The notes beneath the pieces were generated by a model that was given only the letters and a program-made list of their open reading frames with translations, was not told where the DNA came from and did no database searches. Of a stretch of 64,000 nucleotides of DNA, positions 26,738 through 35,938 are shown piece after piece. The translations under genes and the position numbers were made by a program. The stretch lies in the NCBI GenBank assembly GCA_016717345.1, contig JADKFR010000008.1:83926-147925 (forward strand), read 5' to 3'. Positions within the stretch are counted from its first letter, which is position 1. The number at the start of each line of letters is the position of its first letter. This DNA comes from Propionibacteriaceae bacterium (GTDB lineage: Bacteria > Actinomycetota > Actinomycetes > Propionibacteriales > Propionibacteriaceae).

Positions 26738-27538
26738 TCAGGACTGGGCCAGAGCCCGGCTGCGGTCCCGGGCCGCCTCCATCGCCGTGATGAAAGCTGC
26801 CTTCACGCTGTGGTCCTCGAGTTGCCGCAGCGCCGCCGCGGTCGTCCCCCCCGGGGAGGTGACCCGCTCCCGCAGCACCGTCGGGTGCTCGCCGCTCTCG
26901 GAGAGCAGCTTCGCCGAGCCGTACATGGTCTGGACGACCAGCGTCGTGGCGGTGTCGCGGGGCAGGCCCAGCATGACCCCGGCATCGATCATCGCCTCGA
27001 CGACGAAGAACAGGTAGGCCGGGCCGGAGCCCGAAATGGCGGTCACCGCGTCCTGGTACTTCTCGGGCACGGTGATCACCTTGCCGACCGCTGCCAGCAA
27101 CGCGGACACGTGATCGAGATGCTCCTCGGTCGCCGAGGTTCCCGGCGAGATGGCCGCCATCCCCTCGTCCACCTGGGCCGGCGTGTTCGGCATGACGCGG
27201 ACGACCGGTGTCCCTGCCGGCATCGCGGCCTCGATCTGGGCGGTCGAGACCCCGGCGCACAACGACACCACCAACGTGCCTGGACGGATGGCCGCGGCCA
27301 CCACGGGCAGCACCTCCCCGGTGTCCTGCGGCTTCACCACGATCACCACCGTGTCGGACTGAGCCGACACCTCGGCGGTGGAGCCCGTGCCGATCCCGTA
27401 GCGCTTTCCCAGTTCGGCCAGGCGCGCGGCATGGCGGTCGGCGGCGGTGATCTGGTCGGGTTCCCAGCCGGCCCGCAGCAGCCCGGCCATCAGGGTCTCG
27501 CCCATGACGCCGGCACCGATCACCCCGAGGGTGGTCAT
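26738..27538 (-). CDS. proC: Pyrroline-5-carboxylate reductase
   Basis: 266 residues. NAD(P)H-dependent last step of proline synthesis. Rossmann motif GVIGAGVMGETLMAGLLRAG at the N-terminus, VKPQDTGEVL, VRVMPNTPAQVDEGM and the C-terminal signature SPGGTTAAALRQLED. Its ATG overlaps the asd stop (ATGA), so it is co-transcribed with asd. Confidence 0.96.
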   Translation of the reverse strand: MTTLGVIGAGVMGETLMAGLLRAGWEPDQITAADRHAARLAELGKRYGIGTGSTAEVSAQSDTVVIVVKPQDTGEVLPVVAAAIRPGTLVVSLCAGVSTAQIEAAMPAGTPVVRVMPNTPAQVDEGMAAISPGTSATEEHLDHVSALLAAVGKVITVPEKYQDAVTAISGSGPAYLFFVVEAMIDAGVMLGLPRDTATTLVVQTMYGSAKLLSESGEHPTVLRERVTSPGGTTAAALRQLEDHSVKAAFITAMEAARDRSRALAQS

Positions 27539-28557
27539 CGAGCCGCCACCAGTTCCGCGATCTGGACGGCGTTGAGCGCGGCACCCTTGCGCAGGTTGTC
27601 GCTGCTGACGAAGATCACGAGCCCGCGGCCGCCCGGAACCGACTGGTCGGAGCGGATCCGTCCGACGAAGCAGGCGTCCTTACCGGCGGCCCAGCGCGGA
27701 TTGGGGACGTCGACGAGCTCCACGCCGGGAGCCGTGGCCAGCAGGCCGGTTGCCCGGGTCACGCTGATCTCCTCGGCGAACTCGGCGTGGATGCTGAGCG
27801 AATGACCGGAGAAGACCGGCACCCGAACACAGGTGCCCGCCACTGCCAGTTCTGGCAGGTGCAGGATGCGCCGGGACTCGTTGCGGAGCTTCTGCTCCTC
27901 GTCGGTCTCGCCGCTACCGTCGTCGACCAGCGAGCCGGCCAGCGCGATCACGTTGAAGGCGATCGGCTCGACATAGGGAGCCGGGTTGCCAGCCGGGACC
28001 GCAGCCCCGTTCAGCGCCAGCGCCGTGGGATCGGGGATGGCGGCCACCTGATCGGCCAGCGCCCGCACCCCGGCGACGCCGGAACCGGACACGGCCTGGT
28101 ACGTGGCGACGATGAGCCGTTGCAGGCCGGCTGCGTCGTGCAGCGGCTTCAGCACCGGCATGGCCGCCATCGTGGTGCAGTTGGGGTTGGCGATGATGCC
28201 CTTGGGCGGATTGATCGCGTCCTCGGGATTCACCTCGCTGACCACCAGCGGGACGTCGGCGTCCTTGCGCCACGCCGACGAGTTGTCCACCACGATCGCC
28301 CCGGCCGCGGCGACCCGGGGGGCGAACTCACGCGAGGTCGTGGCCCCCGCCGAGAAGAGCGCCAGATCGAGCCCCGCGAAGTCAGCGGTGGCGGTGTCCT
28401 CCACCACCACCTGGCCCCCGGCCCAGGGCAACGCCTTGCCCGCAGACCTGGCCGAGGAGAAGAACCGGATCTGTTCCACCGGGAAGTTCCGCTCAGCCAA
28501 CAGGGTCCGCATCACTCCGCCCACCTGACCGGTGGCTCCAAATACTCCAACACGCAT
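27535..28557 (-). CDS. asd: Aspartate-semialdehyde dehydrogenase
   Basis: 340 residues. It reduces aspartyl phosphate to the semialdehyde for lysine/DAP, threonine and methionine synthesis. NADP motif VGVFGATGQVGGVM, the loop DVPLVVSEVNPED, active-site cysteine in IANPNCTTMAAM (Cys near 128), the YQAVSGSGVAG segment, and RVPVFSGHSLSIHAEF with the catalytic histidine. The aspartokinase gene that often precedes asd is not adjacent. Confidence 0.96.
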   Translation of the reverse strand: MRVGVFGATGQVGGVMRTLLAERNFPVEQIRFFSSARSAGKALPWAGGQVVVEDTATADFAGLDLALFSAGATTSREFAPRVAAAGAIVVDNSSAWRKDADVPLVVSEVNPEDAINPPKGIIANPNCTTMAAMPVLKPLHDAAGLQRLIVATYQAVSGSGVAGVRALADQVAAIPDPTALALNGAAVPAGNPAPYVEPIAFNVIALAGSLVDDGSGETDEEQKLRNESRRILHLPELAVAGTCVRVPVFSGHSLSIHAEFAEEISVTRATGLLATAPGVELVDVPNPRWAAGKDACFVGRIRSDQSVPGGRGLVIFVSSDNLRKGAALNAVQIAELVAAR

Positions 28558-28620
28558 GGCACCAGCCTAACGGAGCCGTCCGACAGCGCCGGAGGTGCCC
28601 AGCCAGCGCGCCGTCCCCGC

Positions 28621-29391
28621 TCAGAACCAGTCGGTGTACGGCGCCACGAGCGCGTAGCCGAGGAAGGCGACCAGATCGAGGATCACATGGGTGACTACCA
28701 GCGGCATCACCCGCTTGATCCGCAGGTACACCAGCCCGAAGACGAGTCCCATCACGAGGTTCCCGACGAAGCCGCCGAAGCCCTGGTACAGGTGGTAGCC
28801 GCCGCGGATCACCGCGCTGGCAACCACGATCAGCCACGGTCGCCACGCCAGTGCCGCGGCCCGGTTGAAGAAGAAGCCGATCATCACGATCTCTTCCAGC
28901 ACGCCGTTCATCAGCGCGTAGCCGACCAGGACAGGTACCGTCCACCAGTTCTGGGTGAGGTTCGCCGCGGCCACGTTCGTGTTCAGCCCGAGCGCGCGGG
29001 CAGCGAAGTAGAACGCCAAGCCGGGGATCCCGATCCCGGCCGCCAACCCGAATCCCCAGGCGAGGTCACGTCCGGGAGCGCGTAGGTCGAACCCGATCGA
29101 GCGCCGCTGTCCCGCGAGGTGCAACAGATAGAGCGCCAGCAGGGCTGGCACCACCGGGAAGACGATGCCGGCGATCTGGTAAGCGAGGTCGAGCCACGGA
29201 CGGTCCGGGACCACGGCGTTGTTCAGGGAGGTGGTCTGCTCGTTGAGGGCGACGTTGCGGGTCACCTTCTCGATGAGGGAAAGGATCGAATACACCGCCG
29301 ATTGCCCCAGGGAGATCCCCAACACCAGCAGGATCTCCAGGGCCGGTCGCTGGCGGACCTCAACGGTGACCAGACCAGGTGCCTCACTCAC
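28621..29391 (-). CDS. CPBP-family intramembrane metalloprotease
   Basis: 256 residues with about eight hydrophobic segments. The CPBP (Abi/CAAX-protease-like) catalytic motifs are in the last third: EEIVMIGFFFNR (motif 1, EExxxxxxxxR type), YHLYQGFGG (motif 2) and VVTHVILDLVAF (motif 3). Substrates of bacterial members are mostly unknown. The GTG start overlaps the preceding TIM-barrel gene by 8 bp, indicating coupling. Confidence 0.82.
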   Translation of the reverse strand: MSEAPGLVTVEVRQRPALEILLVLGISLGQSAVYSILSLIEKVTRNVALNEQTTSLNNAVVPDRPWLDLAYQIAGIVFPVVPALLALYLLHLAGQRRSIGFDLRAPGRDLAWGFGLAAGIGIPGLAFYFAARALGLNTNVAAANLTQNWWTVPVLVGYALMNGVLEEIVMIGFFFNRAAALAWRPWLIVVASAVIRGGYHLYQGFGGFVGNLVMGLVFGLVYLRIKRVMPLVVTHVILDLVAFLGYALVAPYTDWF

Positions 29392-30211
29392 CGCGGGCGA
29401 TCCGGGTCGCCGGCCAATGCTTGCGGGTGAATTCCAGGGCGTCGGCCAGGAGTTGCAAACGCTCGTCGGAGGTCGTGGCCGACCGGCTGTTCACCTCCAG
29501 GACGATCTGCCCGGTGAAGCCGCGGGTCGCGAGCGTCGCCAGCACCTCGTCCGCCCGCTGCTCGCCCGTGCCGGGCAGCAGATGTTCGTCGGCGGCCAGG
29601 CTGCTGCCGTCGGTGAGGTGGACGTGGGCTAGTCGCTCCCCCCACTCGTGCACCAGGTCGAGCGACTGCTGGCGGGCTGTGGCGGCATGCGAGAGGTCGA
29701 GTGTCAGGTGGTCGACGTCGAGCAGGGAGGCGTCCCAGTCCGGGGCGTACGCCCGCACCTCAGCGCCCCCGGGCCCGCGCCAGGGATACATGTTCTCGAC
29801 CGCGAACGTGATTCCGGTGGTGTGCGTGAGCTGTCGGATCCCGGAGGTGAAACCGGCCGCGTAGCTGCGCTGCCATCGGAACGGCGGGTGCACGACGACG
29901 ACCTGGGCATCCAGGTGCAGGGCGGCTTCGGCCGACCGGTCGAGCTTGTCCCAGGGGTCGGAGCCCCAGGTGCGTTGGGTCACCAGCAGGCACGGGGCGT
30001 GGATGGATCCGATCGGCACCTCGTAGTAGGTGCGGAGCCGATCCAAAGAAGCGATATCGGTCGACGCCTTGTCCAGGCCCACCATGACCTCGACGGCGTC
30101 GAAACCGAGCTCCTGGGCGATGTCGAAAGCGCGCAGCGTCGACTCCGGGTACACCGATGACGTCGACAGCGAAATCAGCGGTTCTGAGCGGGCGGGCAGC
30201 ACGCTCACCAT
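29384..30211 (-). CDS. Sugar phosphate isomerase/epimerase-type TIM-barrel protein
   Basis: 275 residues, an AP_endonuc_2/xylose-isomerase-like barrel: ISLSTSSVYPESTLRAFDIA, LGFDAVEVMVG, IGSIHAPC, VVVHPPFRWQ, FAVENMYPW, LTLDLSHAA, AHVHLTDGS and IVLEVNSR. These supply the usual metal-binding Glu/Asp/His. A homologue (Rv0498) lies near proC in Mycobacterium. Substrate unknown. GAGGAG is 11 bases before the ATG; a GTG one codon later is possible. Confidence 0.82.
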   Translation of the reverse strand: MVSVLPARSEPLISLSTSSVYPESTLRAFDIAQELGFDAVEVMVGLDKASTDIASLDRLRTYYEVPIGSIHAPCLLVTQRTWGSDPWDKLDRSAEAALHLDAQVVVVHPPFRWQRSYAAGFTSGIRQLTHTTGITFAVENMYPWRGPGGAEVRAYAPDWDASLLDVDHLTLDLSHAATARQQSLDLVHEWGERLAHVHLTDGSSLAADEHLLPGTGEQRADEVLATLATRGFTGQIVLEVNSRSATTSDERLQLLADALEFTRKHWPATRIARGE

Positions 30212-30295
30212 GGTAGGCGGCGCTCCTCACAGGTCCCGCTGACGGCCCCCGGCGCCCGATTCGACCTCGGGGGGGCCAGCGGCCACAATGAAGCC

Positions 30296-30931
30296 ATGCA
30301 TGTCGATCATCTGACCTTCGCCGTCGGCCCGGCTGGCCTGCAGGCCGAATCCGCCCGCCTGGGAGACCTGCTTGGCGCGAAGTTCCGCGATGGCGGCTTC
30401 CACCCCCGCTTCGGCACCCAGAACCACATCCTGCCGTTGGCGCATGACCGCTATCTCGAGGTGGTGGAGGTGCTGGAACACCCCGCCGCTGAGAAGGCTC
30501 CCTTCGGTCAGGCGGTCCGCGCCCGGTCCGAGATGGGCGGCGGCTGGCTGGGCTGGGTGATTTCGGTGGACGACCTCGGCCCCTTCGAACAGCGGTTGCA
30601 GCGGGAATCAGCGCTCGGCTCGCGTCATTTCCCGGACGGGCGGCTGCTGGAGTGGCGCCAGATCGGGGTCAAGGGCCTGCTGGCTGATCCCCAACTCCCC
30701 TACTTCCTGCATTGGATGTCCGATCCCTCGATCCTGCCGAGCGCCCTGGAGGGCAGCATCGAGTTGGTCGGGATCGAGATCGCCGGGACCCGCTCCCGCG
30801 TGGAGGATTGGCTCGGCACCGAGATCGGCGACACGTTCGACGGCATCTCGATCACCTTCACCTCACCCAATGGGCAGCCGGGCCTGGCGGCCGCGACTTT
30901 CGCCACCGACAAGGGCCTCGTCCGGATCTGA
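30296..30931 (+). CDS. VOC-superfamily glyoxalase-like protein
   Basis: 211 residues. The glyoxalase-like fold is shown by MHVDHLTFAVG at the start, FGTQNHILPL, DRYLEVVEVL and the C-terminal repeat ISITFTSPNGQPGLAAATF. Metal-ligand candidates are the early His and the Glu in YLEVVEV. No substrate can be named. The ATG lies six bases after CACAAT, perhaps a leaderless start. Confidence 0.75.
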   Translation: MHVDHLTFAVGPAGLQAESARLGDLLGAKFRDGGFHPRFGTQNHILPLAHDRYLEVVEVLEHPAAEKAPFGQAVRARSEMGGGWLGWVISVDDLGPFEQRLQRESALGSRHFPDGRLLEWRQIGVKGLLADPQLPYFLHWMSDPSILPSALEGSIELVGIEIAGTRSRVEDWLGTEIGDTFDGISITFTSPNGQPGLAAATFATDKGLVRI

Positions 30932-31049
30932 GCCGGCTTCACCGACCGCTGAGGCCGGTCGCCACTGCTGATGACCCCTGGAAGCGGGGTGGGCGGGCCC
31001 CGGCGGGTGGTGCAAGGAACTGTCACCGCCGGCACGTAGCGTGCTGGCC

Positions 31050-32468
31050 ATGGTGAAGAGCAACGCGATCTACCGCTGCGGCGAATGCGGTTGGACGGCC
31101 CCCCGTTGGGTCGGTCGGTGTGGGGAGTGCCAGGCCTGGGGCAGCGTCGCAGAGACGCGGGCCCCTTCGGCCACGGTGAATGCTGTCGCTCCGGCGCGCA
31201 GCGCCGTCCCCATCGAGGACGTGGACGCGAGCACGACCAGCGGAATCCCCACCGGCATCGGCGAACTCGACCGGGTGCTCGGCGCCGGGCTCACCCCCGG
31301 GGCGGTCGTTCTGCTGGCCGGGGAACCCGGGGTGGGAAAGTCGACGCTGTTGCTGGAGGTGGCCGCCCGATGGTCTGCTGCCGGGCGCCGCACGCTGTAC
31401 GTGACGGCCGAGGAATCGGCCGCCCAGGTCCGGCAACGGGCCGAGCGCACCGGCGCGGTGACGCCTGGCCTGTACCTCGCGGCCGAGTCGGACCTCGGCA
31501 CGGTGTTGGGGCATATCGAGCACCTGAAGCCCGAGCTGCTCGTGCTCGACTCGGTGCAGACCGTCTCGGTGCCGCAGGTGGAGGGCGTGCCCGGGGGCGT
31601 CACCCAGGTGCGGGAAGTCACCGCCGCCCTGGTGCGAGTCGCCAAACAGCGGGCCATGCCGGTCGTCCTCATCGGTCACGTCACCAAGGACGGTGCGGTG
31701 GCCGGCCCCCGCACCCTGGAGCACCTGGTCGATGTCGTGCTCTCGTTCGAGGGCGACCGGCACAGCGGTTTCCGGATGATCCGGGCCTCCAAGAACCGGT
31801 ACGGGCCGGCGGACGAAGTGGGCTGCTTCGAGTTGGGGGCGGCCGGCATTCGTCAGGTCACCGACCCGTCCGGGCTGTTCGTCTCACGCCACGACGAGCC
31901 GGCCGCAGGTACCTGCCTCAGCGTGTCCCTCGAGGGTCGCCGTCCGCTCCTGAGCGAGGTGCAGGCCCTCGTCGCCCCGAGCGCGGCGCCGGTTCCCAAG
32001 CGGATCAGCAACGGCATCGACAACAGCCGGGTATCCATGATCCTGGCCGTCCTGCAGCGCAAGGCCGGCCTGCGGCTCCACAACAAGGAGGTCTACGTCT
32101 CGACGGTGGGAGGCGCCCGCGTGAACGATCCCGCGACCGACCTCGCGGTGGCCATCAGCATCGCCTCGGCGCTGCAGGAACGGGCCTTCAACGCTCCGAT
32201 CATCGCCTTGGGCGAGGTCGGGCTGTCCGGCGAATTGCGTCGCGTTGCGGGGCTGGATCGGCGCTTGGCGGAGGCCGCCCGGCTTGGTTTCGGGATCGCC
32301 CTGATCCCCCCGGGAGGCGGCGTCCGCCCGCGTGGCATGCGAGTGGTCGAGGTCGCCACCGTTGCCGAAGCCTTGGCCGTCCTGCACCTGCGCAAGGAGG
32401 TCAGGCAATCGCTGACCCAGCTCGACCCGGCCGGCCGTCACCTGGCGCTCGTGGAAGGCGGACAGTAG
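31050..32468 (+). CDS. radA: DNA repair protein RadA
   Basis: 472 residues. RecA-like, hexameric helicase that processes recombination intermediates. Four-cysteine zinc finger YRCGECGWTAPRWVGRCGEC at the N-terminus, Walker A GEPGVGKST near residue 92, RadA-specific KNRYG in ASKNRYGPADEVG, and a C-terminal Lon-protease-like domain (VYVSTVGGARVNDPATDLA). ATG at 31050 is preferred over GTG 31041 because TAGCGT (31037-31042) would make the ATG a leaderless start. It is followed by disA, the usual pairing. Confidence 0.96.
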   Translation: MVKSNAIYRCGECGWTAPRWVGRCGECQAWGSVAETRAPSATVNAVAPARSAVPIEDVDASTTSGIPTGIGELDRVLGAGLTPGAVVLLAGEPGVGKSTLLLEVAARWSAAGRRTLYVTAEESAAQVRQRAERTGAVTPGLYLAAESDLGTVLGHIEHLKPELLVLDSVQTVSVPQVEGVPGGVTQVREVTAALVRVAKQRAMPVVLIGHVTKDGAVAGPRTLEHLVDVVLSFEGDRHSGFRMIRASKNRYGPADEVGCFELGAAGIRQVTDPSGLFVSRHDEPAAGTCLSVSLEGRRPLLSEVQALVAPSAAPVPKRISNGIDNSRVSMILAVLQRKAGLRLHNKEVYVSTVGGARVNDPATDLAVAISIASALQERAFNAPIIALGEVGLSGELRRVAGLDRRLAEAARLGFGIALIPPGGGVRPRGMRVVEVATVAEALAVLHLRKEVRQSLTQLDPAGRHLALVEGGQ

Positions 32469-32604
32469 GGCCTCGTGGGTGCGTGACAGGCAGGGCGCGT
32501 AGGTACGCGGCACCGCGCGCAGGTGAGTGACGGCGAGATCCGAGCTGCCGTGTCCAGCCCGACCCGGCCTAGGATGAGCACACCCGAGGTCGAGGAGGCC
32601 AAGC

Positions 32605-33669
32605 GTGGACGAAACCGAGCGGGGTCAGTTACGCGAATACCTTGCGCTCGTCAGTCCTGGGACAGCGCTGCGCGATGGCCTGGAGCGGATCGTCCACGGG
32701 CGCACGGGGGCTCTGATCGTCCTGGGACACAATCCCGCCGTGGCTGCGCTCGTCACTGGCGGCTTCGCCATCGACGCCCCCTTGAGCGCCACCGCGTTGC
32801 GGGAGCTCGCCAAGATGGACGGCGCCATCCTGCTCGACGAGCACCTCACCCGAATCACCCACGCCGGGGCGCACCTGATGCCGGACGCGTCGGTCCCGAC
32901 CTCGGAAACGGGCACCCGACACCGCACGGCCGAACGCGTTTCCCGCCAGACCGGGGTCGCCGTCGTGACGGTGTCGGCCTCCATGTCGTCCATCGCCTTG
33001 TTCCTCACCGGAGCGCGCTACCCCTTGCACCACCCCGAGCACCTGCTGGTACGTGCCAACCAGGGTCTGGCGACCCTGGCCCGGTATCGCGACCGGCTCA
33101 GCCAGGCGGCGCGGCACCTCACCTCGCTTGAGATCCAGGACACGGTGACCGTGGGCGATGTCGCGTTGGTGGCCAGACGCCTGGAAATGGTGCGCCGCCT
33201 CGGCACGGACATCGACGATGAAGTGATCGAGTTGGGCGTCGACGGCCGTCTCGTCGACCTGCAGTTGCAGGAGTTACTCACCGGAGTCGACGTCCTCGCT
33301 GGGTCGCTGGCGCGGGACTACGGCACCGGTGAGTCCTGGCTCGCCCTCGACCGTCTCAGCGAACTGGCCGCGGACCAACTCCTCGACCATGCGCTCGTGG
33401 CGCGGACGATCGAGTTGGTGCCCGGCTCGCTGGACGCCAGGGTGCCCGCTCGCGGGTACCGACAGCTCTCCCAGATCGGCCGCCTGCCCGCTGAGGTGGC
33501 CGACCGGTTGATTGACCACTTCGGCTCCTTGCAGGCCCTGCTCGGCGCGAGCACCACTGAACTTGTCGGAGTCCCGGAGGTCGACTACGGCATCGCGCGG
33601 CGCCTGCGTGAGGGCCTGGCACGACTCACCGAGACGAGCTACAACGCGACCGCCGAGCTCCCCACTTGA
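32605..33669 (+). CDS. disA: DNA integrity scanning diadenylate cyclase
   Basis: 354 residues. It makes cyclic di-AMP from two ATP. The DAC domain has DGA (72-74) and RHR in GTRHRTAERVS (105-107). A helical linker and a C-terminal HhH DNA-binding domain (LIDHFGSLQALLGASTTELV) follow. GAGGAGG seven bases before the GTG supports the start. A 136-bp gap separates it from radA; I see no gene there. Confidence 0.95.
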   Translation: MDETERGQLREYLALVSPGTALRDGLERIVHGRTGALIVLGHNPAVAALVTGGFAIDAPLSATALRELAKMDGAILLDEHLTRITHAGAHLMPDASVPTSETGTRHRTAERVSRQTGVAVVTVSASMSSIALFLTGARYPLHHPEHLLVRANQGLATLARYRDRLSQAARHLTSLEIQDTVTVGDVALVARRLEMVRRLGTDIDDEVIELGVDGRLVDLQLQELLTGVDVLAGSLARDYGTGESWLALDRLSELAADQLLDHALVARTIELVPGSLDARVPARGYRQLSQIGRLPAEVADRLIDHFGSLQALLGASTTELVGVPEVDYGIARRLREGLARLTETSYNATAELPT

Positions 33670-33670
33670 G

Positions 33671-34294
33671 TCACTTCACCAGATTCATGGCCTGTCGCGC
33701 CGTGGCCACCTCGGCGAAGACCGCCTTGGCGACGTAGGTACCGGGCGCGAGCGCCGCTTTGGAGAGCTGGCAGCCGCTCGACGAGCGCCGCAGCGGCCAC
33801 GTGACCGCGAACTCGTGCTGCGCCTGCGACTTCAGCGTCAGCGTCTTGGCGGGCAACCACTTGTCGCAATCGGCGGTACTCCAGATGCGGTCGGTCCCGG
33901 AACTGACCGTCAGGCTGTAGGTGGCCGAGTTGACGGCCAGCACGCAGGGCTGCGTCCCGGTGTTCGAGGCCGTCAGGGTGAACACCTGCTTGGCAGAGAC
34001 CTTCACCTTCTGGTAGCCGACGACCGAAAGCTGGATCGCGGTTGCTTCGCACGGCTGAGGGCCGGTCGGCGTGGGAGACGCGCTGGGGGTCATCGTCGGG
34101 GTCCCGACTGCGGCACCGGGAGGAGTGCTGGCTGGGGTGGTGGCCTCGGGGACCGCGCTCACACTCTGCGGCCTCGGCCAGAGCAACCACATCAAGCCGA
34201 CGAGCACCACCGCGACAGCACCCACCACGACAGCCCGGCGGGTCCAGTAGACCCGAGGCTCTTCCGGGCCGACCGGGTGGAGCACTGATCCCAT
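33671..34294 (-). CDS. Single-pass membrane protein of unknown function
   Basis: 207 residues. Short cytoplasmic N-terminus, one membrane helix at about residues 21-41 (AVVVGAVAVVLVGLMWLLW), a Thr/Pro-rich linker, then an extracytoplasmic beta-rich domain with four cysteines (PCEATAI, QPCVL, DCDKWL, GCQLS), able to form two disulfides. It resembles DUF4232-like secreted domains only loosely. It converges with disA (stops one base apart) and is divergent from mutY. Confidence 0.7.
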   Translation of the reverse strand: MGSVLHPVGPEEPRVYWTRRAVVVGAVAVVLVGLMWLLWPRPQSVSAVPEATTPASTPPGAAVGTPTMTPSASPTPTGPQPCEATAIQLSVVGYQKVKVSAKQVFTLTASNTGTQPCVLAVNSATYSLTVSSGTDRIWSTADCDKWLPAKTLTLKSQAQHEFAVTWPLRRSSSGCQLSKAALAPGTYVAKAVFAEVATARQAMNLVK

Positions 34295-34373
34295 GCCGAC
34301 AGGGTAGTTCTCGCCTCGGCGAGAGGGCCGGACCCACGCCGGGAGCCGAGCGACGAATGGGTACCGTGGTCGC

Positions 34374-35243
34374 GTGGAGCGCACCCTGGTCACCGCGGAC
34401 GTCATCGCGTGGTACGCGGCCGAGGCCAGGGACCTCCCGTGGCGCCGGGCCGACGTCAGCCCGTGGGGCGTCGTCGTCAGCGAGTTCATGCTGCAGCAGA
34501 CCCCCGTGGCCCGGGTACTCGCCCCCTGGGAAGCCTGGCTGCTTCGTTGGCCTACCCCCTCCGCGCTGGCCGCCGAGCCGGCCGGTGAAGCGGTCCGGGC
34601 GTGGGGCCGCCTGGGCTACCCGCGACGAGCCCAACGGTTGCATCAGGCCGCCTGCCTCATGGTGTCCAGGCACGCCGGGAAGGTTCCCGAAACGCTGGCT
34701 GAGCTGCGGGCACTGCCTGGGGTGGGCGAGTACACCGCGGCCGCGATCGCCAGCTTCGCCTTCGGCCAGCGCCACGTCGTCCTCGACACCAACGTCCGGC
34801 GGGTGCTGGCCCGGGTGGAATCCGGGACCGAGTTCCCTCCGGCCTCCCTGGGATCAACCGAACGGGCCCTGGCAGAGCGGTGGCTCCCCGAGGGCCCTGG
34901 CGAGTCGTCGCGGTGGGGGGTGGCCGCCATGGAGTTGGGAGCCCGACTGTGCACCGCGAGCACCCCGGCTTGTCACCGGTGCCCGATCGCGGCCAGTTGC
35001 CGCTGGTTCGCCTTGGGACGTCCGCCCTCGTCCCAACCCCGTCGGGTGCAGGCTTGGGAAGGGACGGATCGTCAATGTCGTGGGGTGCTGCTCGCCCGGC
35101 TTCGAACCAGCACCGAGGGGGTGGCCCGGGACCATCTGCTGGCGGCCTGGCCCCAGGACGCCGAGCAGGCTGAACGAGCGCTCGGTTCCCTGCTGGCCGA
35201 CGGGCTCATCCGGCAGGCTGCCCCGGACCGCTGGTTCCTCTGA
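34374..35243 (+). CDS. mutY: A/G-specific adenine glycosylase MutY
   Basis: 289 residues. It removes adenine mispaired with 8-oxoguanine. Catalytic Glu37 in SEFMLQQTPV, HhH LPGVGEYTAAAI (near 114-125), Asp138 in VLDTNVRRVL, and a 4Fe-4S cluster from Cys193, 200, 203 and 209 (C-x6-C-x2-C-x5-C). The C-terminal 8-oxoG-recognition domain is short, as is common in actinobacteria. The GTG lies six bases after TACCGT (34362-34367), suggesting a leaderless start. Confidence 0.93.
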   Translation: MERTLVTADVIAWYAAEARDLPWRRADVSPWGVVVSEFMLQQTPVARVLAPWEAWLLRWPTPSALAAEPAGEAVRAWGRLGYPRRAQRLHQAACLMVSRHAGKVPETLAELRALPGVGEYTAAAIASFAFGQRHVVLDTNVRRVLARVESGTEFPPASLGSTERALAERWLPEGPGESSRWGVAAMELGARLCTASTPACHRCPIAASCRWFALGRPPSSQPRRVQAWEGTDRQCRGVLLARLRTSTEGVARDHLLAAWPQDAEQAERALGSLLADGLIRQAAPDRWFL

Positions 35244-35285
35244 TCAGGTGCCAGGTACCGTGGAAGGACCACGAACGAGGATGCG

Positions 35286-35915
35286 ATGACTGATCACTAC
35301 CAGAACCCCCGATGGCCCGAACCGGAGGCGGAAAGCTCGTCCGTGGCCACGGAAGAAACCATCCCCTTGGTCCCGACCCAAGGCTTCTCGGCGGACGCGT
35401 GGACCCCCTGGACCCAGACCGCGGAGGCCACACTGCTCGACCCGCTGGCCGAGGTGCCCCGCGAGGGAACCCCCGCTGAAAGACCCGGCCCCCCGACGGC
35501 CACCCGGCAGGCGTCCCTTCCCCCGGCGGCGCCGGCACCGGTCCAGCGGCCGCCGGTCACCTACGAGGTGTACCAGGCCCCCACCGTCCCACCGCCGCTG
35601 CCCGCGCCGGTGTTCCCTCCAGCGCCGGCCTTCTCTCCAGCGCCGGCCTTCCCTCCCGCGTCGGCCTACCGTCCAGAGCACCCGAATGCGGTTGCCACCG
35701 GGGTTCTCGGGTTGCTGGGGTTGTTCACCTTCGGACTGACCTGCCCCATCGCCTGGGTGCTCGGTGCTCGCGGACGGGCCGCGATGCGGCGGGAGCCTGG
35801 CCGCTGGCGCCCCAGTGGCCTGATGACCCTCGGATTGGTGCTCGGAGTCCTGGGCAGCCTGCTGTGGCTCCTCGTGGTGGCCCTGCTCATGCTGGTGGTG
35901 CTGCGCTCGTTCTGA
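35286..35915 (+). CDS. Proline-rich DUF4190 membrane protein
   Basis: 209 residues. A polar, acidic N-terminal half ends in Pro/Ala repeats (PAPVFPPAPAFSPAPAFPPA). Two membrane helices follow (about 140-160 and 180-205), with the DUF4190 pattern ATGVLGLLGLFTFGLTCPIAWVLG...GLMTLGLVLGVLGSLLWLL. GAGG precedes the ATG. The function of the family is unknown. Confidence 0.75.
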   Translation: MTDHYQNPRWPEPEAESSSVATEETIPLVPTQGFSADAWTPWTQTAEATLLDPLAEVPREGTPAERPGPPTATRQASLPPAAPAPVQRPPVTYEVYQAPTVPPPLPAPVFPPAPAFSPAPAFPPASAYRPEHPNAVATGVLGLLGLFTFGLTCPIAWVLGARGRAAMRREPGRWRPSGLMTLGLVLGVLGSLLWLLVVALLMLVVLRSF

Positions 35916-35938
35916 ACGTCCCGCCGCACCGGAGGGAG

